From Limosilactobacillus antri DSM 16041 (GTDB lineage Bacteria; Bacillota; Bacilli; Lactobacillales; Lactobacillaceae), in contig NZ_GG700734.1 in assembly GCF_000160835.1 (NCBI RefSeq), forward strand, positions 156,229-165,901: a stretch of DNA of 9,673 bases, written 5' to 3'. Below are positions 1 to 4,696 of this stretch, one piece after another; the first letter of the stretch is position 1; every line of letters begins with the position of its first letter. The translations under genes were made by a program, and so were the position numbers. The notes beneath the pieces are model-generated. The model made no database searches, was not told the origin of the DNA, and saw nothing but the letters and a program-made list of their open reading frames with translations.

Positions 1-20
1 AACAACTTTAATGACAACAA

Positions 21-56
21 AAAAGCCGCTCGAAGAAAATCCCGAGCGGCTTTTTT
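21..56. terminator. Bidirectional intrinsic terminator
   Basis: GCCGCTCG (25-32) pairs with CGAGCGGC (43-50) around a 10-nt loop. A-runs on the left and T-runs on the right extend the stem and give a U-tract in both directions. It can end the minus-strand lipoprotein gene that stops at 83 and a plus-strand gene left of the window. Confidence 0.9.
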
Positions 57-82
57 AGGGAATGCTATTATTGCACCATTAA

Positions 83-622
83 TTAGTGGTGACTAACAAT
101 GGCATTGCTTGGCAATTGGCCGGACCAGTCTTGGTATTGAACCTGTGAGCTGCCCTTGGCGGTGTAGCGGTCCATCCCGTCGCTGTCGACGTGGTGAGTA
201 ACCCCTTTAGCATCAGTCCAAGTTGCAACGTCGCCTAAGCCCAACTGGATGTTCTGGTTTTCCTTTACGCTGCTGGATGATTCCTGGGCAGCGCTAGCAG
301 GAGCGGTAGTGCCACTAGCAGCAACGGCACTCGCGTTCGCACTTCTCGTGGAAGCAACGGTGCTGCTTGCAGCCTGGCTGCTGGCCTGCTTGGAAACGGC
401 CTTTGCGGAACTGCTGTTATTTGAAGCCATCTTTTGTTCGCTGGTAGTTGCCTTAGCTGTTACCTTGTCGTTTGCCTTCTTATGGCTTTGCTTTACGACC
501 TGGGCACTCTGCGCTTCGTGGCTCTTGTGGGTGGTCGTTGCACTATTGGCAGCGCAACCGCCCAAACCTAACGCAAGCAAAACAACTAATGAACTATTTA
601 AGACCTTTTGATTTAACTTCAT
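83..622 (-). CDS. Small Ser/Ala/Thr-rich lipoprotein (paralogue A)
   Basis: 179 residues. A short charged start, a hydrophobic stretch (residues 11-22) and the lipobox LGGC with Cys23 give a typical lipoprotein signal peptide, so the mature protein should be anchored to the outer face of the membrane. Residues 24-122 are low complexity (Ser, Ala, Thr, Lys, Gln), probably an extended linker crossing the wall. The only folded-looking part is C-terminal (about 125-179), with the motif WTDAKGVTHHVDSD at 135-148. The same signal peptide, linker style and motif (W-x-D-x2-G-x-T-H-x-V-D) recur in the gene at 2045-2770, so the two are paralogues. The start is supported by AAGGGG-type SD bases at 632-639. 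I recognise no named family and assign no biochemical function. Lipoprotein status is well supported. Confidence 0.85.
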   Translation of the reverse strand: MKLNQKVLNSSLVVLLALGLGGCAANSATTTHKSHEAQSAQVVKQSHKKANDKVTAKATTSEQKMASNNSSSAKAVSKQASSQAASSTVASTRSANASAVAASGTTAPASAAQESSSSVKENQNIQLGLGDVATWTDAKGVTHHVDSDGMDRYTAKGSSQVQYQDWSGQLPSNAIVSHH

Positions 623-641
623 AATAATAGCACCCCTTCCG

Positions 642-659
642 CAATGTTATGTAACATTG
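642..659. promoter_or_regulatory. Perfect 18-bp palindrome in lipoprotein A leader
   Basis: CAATGTTA-TG-TAACATTG is a perfect dyad with 8-bp arms. It lies between the predicted transcription start (about 674) and the SD (632-639) of the lipoprotein gene. A 2-nt centre is too tight for a stable RNA loop, so a DNA-binding dyad is more likely than a hairpin. No equivalent is seen in the leader of the paralogue. Operator role is inference. Confidence 0.5.
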
Positions 660-680
660 TTGCTTTCTTTCAATGTTTAT

Positions 681-709
681 ATTGTAACACGGTTGAAATA
701 TTTATGTAA
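681..709 (-). promoter_or_regulatory. Promoter of lipoprotein A
   Basis: Read on the minus strand, the -35 is TTACAT (709-704), then a 17-bp spacer, then the -10 TACAAT (686-681) preceded by an extended TGT. The predicted start is near 674. The layout and hexamers are the same as upstream of the paralogue at 2825-2853. Confidence 0.7.
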
Positions 710-732
710 CCTTTTAGACAATAAAATGTCAA
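683..732. promoter_or_regulatory. Helically phased TGTAAC hexamers over lipoprotein A promoter
   Basis: On the plus strand, exact TGTAAC copies start at 683 and 705, 22 bp apart. Weaker matches sit at 11-bp steps: TGAAAT at 694, AGACAA at 716 and TGTCAA at 727. Another TGTAAC starts at 650, 33 bp from 683. This resembles direct-repeat sites of OmpR-family regulators such as WalR (TGTWAH-N5-TGTWAH). Two copies overlap the -10 and -35, so part of the pattern is forced by the promoter. Confidence 0.4.
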
Positions 733-812
733 TTTATTTCAAACTTAGTCATTTTTCGTAATAATTGTTTAATAAGCCAGTGATTCTGTGCGGAAACGGG
801 GGTGCACCTATC

Positions 813-840
813 TTTTCACCGGCAAAAGGCTTACTATATT
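813..840 (+). promoter_or_regulatory. Probable promoter of AI-2E-family gene
   Basis: TTTTCA (813-818), a 16-bp spacer and TATATT (835-840) fit a sigma-A promoter. An SD (AGGAG, 864-868) follows, 5 bases before the GTG at 874. If correct, transcription starts near 847, which rules out the in-frame GTG at 802 as the start. The -35 is imperfect. Confidence 0.45.
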
Positions 841-873
841 ATACGAATGCTTAACGAGAAACGAGGAGAAACT

Positions 874-1989
874 GTGAAAGAAAAATACTACCACTGGCTC
901 TTTTGGCCAAGTCTGCTGCTGGTGATTGCGGCCCTGATTTGGGTGTGCACCAAGATCCAGTTCATTTTCCAACCCTTCCTGACCTTCATTTCGGTGGTTT
1001 TTGTCCCGTTAATTTTATCGGGCTTCCTTTATTACATGCTTAACCCGATTTTGAAATTGCTGCTCAAGATCCGTCTGGGCCGCTTCCGCCTTAACCGGGC
1101 TGTCGCAAGTCTGCTACTGGTCCTGCTGCTCATTCTGATTATTGCCGGCGGTCTGGCAATGCTGATCCCACCGGTGGTAAAGGAAATTACGAGTCTTGTG
1201 ACCCACTTGCCGCAGACGGCGAGTGGCCTGCAACGGCTGTTGAACGATACGATCCAGCATTCGCCGCTGAAGAAGGTTGATTTAACGACCTATTACCGGC
1301 AGTTTGACCACCAGCTTGCGAACTATGCCCAGCTGGTCTTAAAGGGCCTGTCATCGCGGATTGGCGACGTCATTAATGCGGTAACGAACATTACGGTCGT
1401 CACGATTACGGTACCGGTAATGCTCTTTTATATGCTGAAGGACGGTTCCAAACTGGGCCCGAGCATCCAGAAGTGGCTGTCACCCCACCACGCTAAGGAA
1501 GTTGACCAGCTCCTGGGCAAGATGAACGATACCCTGTCCTCTTATATTGCGGGGCAGGTGATTGAATGCCTGTTCGTGGCCGTCTTTACCTCGCTGGGCT
1601 ACCTGCTGATCCACCAGCCGCTGGCCCTGGTCCTCGGAATTGTTGCCGGCCTGTGTAACATTATTCCCTACATTGGGCCCTACATCGGAATTGCGCCGGC
1701 TCTCTTCGTGTCACTGACGATGGCCCCGCAGAAGTTAATCTTGGTCATTATCGTCGTGATCGTGGTCCAGCAAATCGACGGGAACGTTATCTACCCGAAT
1801 ATTATTGGGAAGACGCTCCAAATTCACCCGTTGACAATCATCCTGCTCCTGTTGGCGGCGGGCCACATCGCGGGAATTGCGGGGATGATCCTCTGCATTC
1901 CGTTCTACGCCGTCCTCAAGACGATTGCGGAATACTTCTTTGATATTTACCGAATTGAACATCCGGTGAAGGATGAAGCAGAAGAATAA
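874..1989 (+). CDS. AI-2E (PerM/TqsA-like) family membrane transporter
   Basis: 371 residues from GTG 874, chosen because AGGAG sits 5 bases upstream. The in-frame GTG at 802 has no good SD. The protein has the AI-2E family plan: hydrophobic segments at about 12-30 and 33-58, another at 77-100, a soluble stretch at 105-165, then a C-terminal membrane block at about 165-190 and 228-355. Family hallmarks are IPYIGPYIG (264-272), the QQIDGNVIYPNIIGK stretch (299-313) and the HPLTI segment (318-322). Length is normal for the family. Members have been linked to AI-2 export (TqsA) and to ion or small-solute flux; the substrate cannot be read from sequence. It is head-to-head with lipoprotein gene A and convergent with lipoprotein gene B, so it is probably transcribed alone. 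Confidence 0.9.
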   Translation: MKEKYYHWLFWPSLLLVIAALIWVCTKIQFIFQPFLTFISVVFVPLILSGFLYYMLNPILKLLLKIRLGRFRLNRAVASLLLVLLLILIIAGGLAMLIPPVVKEITSLVTHLPQTASGLQRLLNDTIQHSPLKKVDLTTYYRQFDHQLANYAQLVLKGLSSRIGDVINAVTNITVVTITVPVMLFYMLKDGSKLGPSIQKWLSPHHAKEVDQLLGKMNDTLSSYIAGQVIECLFVAVFTSLGYLLIHQPLALVLGIVAGLCNIIPYIGPYIGIAPALFVSLTMAPQKLILVIIVVIVVQQIDGNVIYPNIIGKTLQIHPLTIILLLLAAGHIAGIAGMILCIPFYAVLKTIAEYFFDIYRIEHPVKDEAEE

Positions 1990-1993
1990 GAAA

Positions 1994-2026
1994 AAGCAGT
2001 TAGATGGGAAATCCGTCTAGCTGCTT
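1994..2026. terminator. Bidirectional terminator between convergent genes
   Basis: A 14-bp stem, AAGCAGTTAGATGG (1994-2007) with CCGTCTAGCTGCTT (2013-2026), has two G-U wobbles and a 5-nt loop. On the minus strand it is followed by TTTTTC, a good U-tract for the lipoprotein gene ending at 2045. On the plus strand the tail ATTTAATATT is weaker. Confidence 0.8.
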
Positions 2027-2044
2027 ATTTAATATTAAGAGGGT

Positions 2045-2770
2045 TTAATTCATCCGGTTAACGACCCCGTGGTTCGGGTTGGCGTTAATCTGGTTGTCGA
2101 AGTTTAGAATCCACTGGTCAGTTCCGTCGTAGTGAAGATTGAATTCTCTAGTATCGTACTGAACCGCGTTTCTTGGGAATTCAACAGGTGCATTAGGGTC
2201 CTGCTCATAAATATAATCAGCGTAAGATAGTTTGCCATTCTGATTAATTGCATCCGAAAGGTCCCAATCAACGTTATGGGTCCGGCCTTGGCCATCGTTC
2301 CAAACCCAGTAGTAGTAGAATGGTGCCGGTAATTCTTGTTCGTCATCGTTATTGACTGCTTGCTGAGTGTTTTGTGCAGGCCGCGCAACCTGGCTGCTTT
2401 GGTTGGCGTTAACCTGGCTTGCGGCAGTAGCTTGATTGCCGGAAACTAGCGCGTTGCTGTTAGCAAATGCAGGGTTAGCAACACTGGCCGGCTGATTTAC
2501 GTTTGCATAGCTAGCTGGTGCCGCAGCCACTGCCTGGCTAGCAGTGACTGGGTTAGCGCTCGTTTGGTCATTGTTATCTTTAACGGCCGGTTGCTCCTGA
2601 TTGTCGTTGGCAGCTTTCTTGTTGTGGCTGCTGGACTTGGTGACCTTAGCGGAAGTTGGCTCATGGCTGGCCTTATGTGTGCTGGCACTGTTCGTGGCTG
2701 CACAACCGCCGAGGCCCAAGGCGAGGAGTACTACTAAAGAACTATTGATAATTGCTTTGTTTAATCTCAT
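2045..2770 (-). CDS. Lipoprotein (paralogue B) with W-x-D-x2-G-x-T-H-x-V-D motif
   Basis: 241 residues, starting at ATG 2770 with a strong SD (AAAGGAGG, 2778-2785, 7 bases away). The signal peptide and lipobox LGGC with Cys23 are almost identical to those of the protein at 83-622, although codons differ, which suggests an old duplication under selection. Residues 25-145 form an Ala/Asn/Gln/Ser-rich linker. The C-terminal part (about 147-241) is rich in Tyr, Trp, Asp and Asn. It contains W157-N-D159-x2-G-x-T-H165-N-V-D168, then a PRNAVQYD segment that aligns with PSNAIVSHH at the end of paralogue A, and about 35 extra residues. Expected to be membrane-anchored and surface-exposed. No known domain recognised; function unknown. 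Confidence 0.85.
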   Translation of the reverse strand: MRLNKAIINSSLVVLLALGLGGCAATNSASTHKASHEPTSAKVTKSSSHNKKAANDNQEQPAVKDNNDQTSANPVTASQAVAAAPASYANVNQPASVANPAFANSNALVSGNQATAASQVNANQSSQVARPAQNTQQAVNNDDEQELPAPFYYYWVWNDGQGRTHNVDWDLSDAINQNGKLSYADYIYEQDPNAPVEFPRNAVQYDTREFNLHYDGTDQWILNFDNQINANPNHGVVNRMN

Positions 2771-2824
2771 TTTTAATCCTCCTTTGAACCTCAGAAAGTA
2801 TTATCATTTCCTATTTACACTCTT

Positions 2825-2853
2825 ATTGTAACACGTCCGCAAATTAAATGTAA
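2825..2853 (-). promoter_or_regulatory. Promoter of lipoprotein B
   Basis: On the minus strand, TTACAT (2853-2848), a 17-bp spacer and TACAAT (2830-2825) with an extended TGT. Hexamers, spacing and the bases around the -10 (CGTGTTACAATA) match the promoter at 681-709. Confidence 0.7.
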
Positions 2854-2877
2854 TCTTTTTGTAATATAAAATGTAAA
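2827..2877. promoter_or_regulatory. WalR-like TGTAAT direct repeats upstream of lipoprotein B
   Basis: On the plus strand, TGTAAC starts at 2827, TGTAAT at 2849 and 2860, and TGTAAA at 2872: steps of 22, 11 and 12 bp. The pair TGTAAT-CTTTT-TGTAAT (2849-2865) fits the published WalR consensus TGTWAH-N5-TGTWAH exactly. The copies at 2860 and 2872 lie upstream of the -35, where an activator could bind. Assignment to WalR rather than another OmpR-family regulator is inference. Confidence 0.45.
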
Positions 2878-2880
2878 AAA

Positions 2881-2976
2881 GAGGTGGGACAGAACTAGCT
2901 TGCCTAGTTCGTAGTCCCACCCCCGTCGACGCGCAGCAAGCCTATTTGAACTGCCAGCCAGCTACTGCGCTGTCGC
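2881..2976. repeat. Structured non-coding stretch with two hairpins
   Basis: The first hairpin is nested: GGTGGGAC (2883-2890) pairs with GTCCCACC (2914-2921), and inside it GAACTAG (2892-2898) pairs with CTAGTTC (2904-2910). The second pairs CGACGCGCAG (2927-2936) with CTGCGCTGTCG (2965-2975) with one bulged T. There is no plausible ORF here. The GAGGTGGGAC head resembles the hairpins at 4502, 4682 (minus) and 9591, so it may be a short member of the same intergenic family. It lies downstream of the minus-strand gene ending at 3034. Confidence 0.55.
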
Positions 2977-2998
2977 ATTACCATCTTTAAAAGAGCAA

Positions 2999-3024
2999 AG
3001 GGGCTGAGTTAATTCCCAGCCTCT
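2999..3024 (-). terminator. Terminator of MucBP/SH3-like gene
   Basis: On the minus strand, an 8-bp stem AGAGGCTG/CAGCCCCT (one G-U) with a 10-nt loop is followed by the T-rich TTGCTCTTTT. It begins 10 bases after the stop codon of the gene at 3034. Confidence 0.65.
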
Positions 3025-3033
3025 CCCTACACT

Positions 3034-3750
3034 TTAATCCTCTTGATGATCGACAATTACGTAATTGCCGGTGATGAAGCGGTGGTCGCCAACCTGATAC
3101 CAGATGATTTCACCGTTATCGTCTAATTTGCCACTGATGCTGACTCGTTTTCCATCGGGGAGGGTTGCCACTTTTTTGCCATAGGGAGCGTCGTAAACGT
3201 CAATTTCCCGGTTCGGCAGGTAATCAATGGTTCCCTGAACGTTTTTTAATGGCAGGATGGTCAGCTGGTCAGCCAGTGAAGGGCCCTGGACTTGCTCATT
3301 CCGGTAGGGGTTGGTAACAACCCGCATCCCCTGGTAGCGAACCCACTGGCCGGCCCCCAGCTCGTACCAGGTGTCACCGTTCTCGGTGTTGACCCGGTGA
3401 AAGGCTTTGACAACAATTCCGGCAGGAAGGGGCACGTCAATCGGTAACCCTTTAACATTATCGTAGACCGTTGCTGCCTGGTCGATTTGCAGGTAGGTAT
3501 CAACGGCCTCGACCTCCTGCCAGTTGTCTTTGCGGTAGTAAAACTTAACGTCCTTGCGTTGCATATTAAAGGTTCCAGCGGTGGCACCGTCAACGTCGAC
3601 ATAGCGGTAGTGGGGGAAATCCTTCCGTTCAACATGGTACTTGCAGCCGGTGACGCCCCGCATCAGTTGGGGCACCATCAGGTTTTCGCCAGTATCAATA
3701 TCAAGGTAGTAAACCCAAATGGGGTTGCCGGTTTTCAAAGGTTCTAACAC
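3034..3750 (-). CDS. MucBP-like plus two SH3-like segments, no signal peptide
   Basis: 238 residues from GTG 3750. This start is preferred to ATG 3780 because GAGGTGG (3756-3762) sits 5 bases upstream, and the -10 TATAAT at 3785-3790 puts the transcript start close to 3778, leaving the ATG at its very edge. An in-frame stop at 3805-3807 excludes any longer N-terminus. Residues 11-72 resemble a MucBP repeat (IWVYYLDIDTG at the start, G-x2-G at 32-35, AGTF at 58-61, VKFYYR at 68-73). Residues 84-146 and 173-234 resemble bacterial SH3/SLAP-type segments, each with a WYxxG or WYxVG core. Such domains normally bind mucin or cell wall outside the cell, yet there is no signal peptide, transmembrane helix, LPxTG or lipobox. 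Localisation and function are therefore unclear. Domain calls are by eye. Confidence 0.8.
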   Translation of the reverse strand: MLEPLKTGNPIWVYYLDIDTGENLMVPQLMRGVTGCKYHVERKDFPHYRYVDVDGATAGTFNMQRKDVKFYYRKDNWQEVEAVDTYLQIDQAATVYDNVKGLPIDVPLPAGIVVKAFHRVNTENGDTWYELGAGQWVRYQGMRVVTNPYRNEQVQGPSLADQLTILPLKNVQGTIDYLPNREIDVYDAPYGKKVATLPDGKRVSISGKLDDNGEIIWYQVGDHRFITGNYVIVDHQED

Positions 3751-3784
3751 AATTCCCACCTCATTGTAAAAGATAATCAATTTA

Positions 3785-3790
3785 ATTATA
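3785..3790 (-). promoter_or_regulatory. -10 box of MucBP/SH3-like gene
   Basis: A perfect TATAAT on the minus strand (3790-3785). I do not see a good -35 at 16-18 bp upstream. The predicted start near 3778 gives a leader of about 28 nt to GTG 3750, with the SD at 3756-3762 inside it. Confidence 0.5.
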
Positions 3791-3827
3791 CCGCATTTTG
3801 GCCTTTAGTCCCTGGGAAGTCAGAAAC

Positions 3828-3856
3828 TAGCCAACTTTATTTCCGTTTGCTAAAAT
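3828..3856 (+). promoter_or_regulatory. Promoter of ECF S-component gene
   Basis: TAGCCA (3828-3833), a 17-bp spacer and TAAAAT (3851-3856) with an extended TGC before the -10. The predicted start is near 3863. The SD AAAGGGGAGG (3874-3883) lies 7 bases before ATG 3891. I see no riboswitch in the short leader. Confidence 0.6.
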
Positions 3857-3890
3857 GGTTTCAGTAAATTTACAAAGGGGAGGCCACTAG

Positions 3891-4487
3891 ATGAAACGCC
3901 GCCAACAGATTCAGCGCAGCACCATTCGCTCAATTTTGATTGCGATTATTATTTTGCAAGACTTTGTGCCATTTTTTGGAAACATTCCGGTTGGTCCACT
4001 TAGCATCACGACCATGCACGTGACGGTAATCATTGCGGCCATTGTGGTTGGCCCGGTAGACGGCGCCATCATCGGCGGGGTGTGGGGGATCCTAACCTGG
4101 GTGCGGGCCTTTGTCGCACCGTCTAGTCCGCTGGCCCCCCTGGTCATGGTCAACCCGCTGGTTTCGGTGGTGCCGCGGATTATGATTGGACTGGTGGCCG
4201 GCTACCTTTACCGCTGGCTGGCCCGGCTAAGCAGGCAGCCCCGGCTGGCAATGGTCGTCGCGGGAATCGCCGGCAGTTTGACCAACACCGGCCTGGTGCT
4301 GGGGGCGATCGCACTCTTTTACCGGACTCCGGCGGTGGCCCGGGCGTACGGCGTAGACGTCAGCCACCTGCTGCCCGTCCTGGAGACGATTATGGCGACT
4401 AACGGGGTGGCGGAGCTCGTCTTTGCGGCCATCGTGGTGCCGCTGGTTGCCTACCCGGTTTTAGAAGTGCGGCGCCGTTTGGGATAA
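3891..4487 (+). CDS. ECF transporter substrate-binding (S) component, substrate unknown
   Basis: 198 residues, almost all hydrophobic, with about six membrane segments (near 13-27, 38-57, 60-76, 88-108, 118-143 and 166-191). Length and pattern fit the S components of energy-coupling-factor vitamin transporters (ECF_trnsprt family). Typical features are GNIPVGPLSITTMHVTVII (30-48), the GP-x2-GAIIGGVWG stretch and the PxSPLAP loop before the PRIMIGLVAGY helix. Helix 1 has S14-x3-A18, a variant of the AxxxA motif that contacts EcfT. No EcfA or EcfT gene is in the window, so it presumably uses a shared module encoded elsewhere (group II arrangement). The sequence pattern recalls PanT/CbrT-like members, but I cannot assign a vitamin. 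Divergent from the gene at 3034-3750. Confidence 0.85.
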   Translation: MKRRQQIQRSTIRSILIAIIILQDFVPFFGNIPVGPLSITTMHVTVIIAAIVVGPVDGAIIGGVWGILTWVRAFVAPSSPLAPLVMVNPLVSVVPRIMIGLVAGYLYRWLARLSRQPRLAMVVAGIAGSLTNTGLVLGAIALFYRTPAVARAYGVDVSHLLPVLETIMATNGVAELVFAAIVVPLVAYPVLEVRRRLG

Positions 4488-4501
4488 GAGAATTAAAAGG
4501 A

Positions 4502-4615
4502 GAGTGGGAAACAACCTCCTCGACAAGGCGTATGGCTAACCTAGAACGATAGTTGGCACGGGTACGGGTCGGCTAGCGTTCGTAGTTAGACACTAGCCTT
4601 GTGGTTGTTTTCCAC
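4502..4615. repeat. 114-bp intergenic inverted repeat, copy 1
   Basis: The ends GTGGGAAACAACC (4504-4516) and GGTTGTTTTCCAC (4603-4615) are complementary with one wobble. Nested pairings follow: CAAGGC (4524-4529) with GCCTTG (4596-4601), CTAAC (4536-4540) with GTTAG (4585-4589), and GAACG (4544-4548) with CGTTC (4577-4581). The result would be one long interrupted hairpin. The first 84 bases recur at 9591-9673 with about 77 identical positions by eye. No ORF or obvious target-site duplication. It could be a non-autonomous mobile repeat, a 3'-end structure or a small RNA; I cannot tell which. Confidence 0.8.
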
Positions 4616-4644
4616 GTTATCTTTGTAATAGTTAAGAACTAGCA

Positions 4645-4682
4645 AGAGGCTGGTGAGAAAACAGAGTTTTCTCCCAACCTCT
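4645..4682. terminator. Terminator-like hairpin between S component and clpE
   Basis: AGAGGCTGGTGAGAAAAC (4645-4662) pairs with GTTTTCTCCCAACCTCT (4666-4682), with one bulge and one mismatch, around a tiny loop. U-tracts are weak on both sides. The position, 14 bases past the clpE stop, suggests it ends clpE and perhaps the S-component transcript. Confidence 0.65.
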
Positions 4683-4696
4683 CTTTAGTTACTGAT

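Noticed and set aside
249..611. Hydrophobic plus-strand open frame opposite lipoprotein A
   Set aside because: It is the complement of the Ser/Ala-rich linker and signal peptide; hydrophobicity is a coding artefact and no SD is present. The same holds for 2601-2831 opposite lipoprotein B.
802..873. N-terminal extension of the AI-2E-family protein from GTG 802
   Set aside because: No SD before it, a likely promoter (813-840) lies inside it, and AGGAG precedes GTG 874 at the right distance.
3751..3780. ATG 3780 as start of the MucBP/SH3-like gene
   Set aside because: It lies at the predicted transcript start, so no SD could precede it; GAGGTGG then fits GTG 3750 well.
3751..3890. Riboswitch upstream of the ECF S component
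   Set aside because: The predicted leader is only about 28 nt, too short for a vitamin riboswitch, and no conserved aptamer core is seen.
4502..4690. CRISPR array or insertion sequence
   Set aside because: The repeats are not short, regularly spaced direct repeats, and no transposase ORF or clear target-site duplication is visible.
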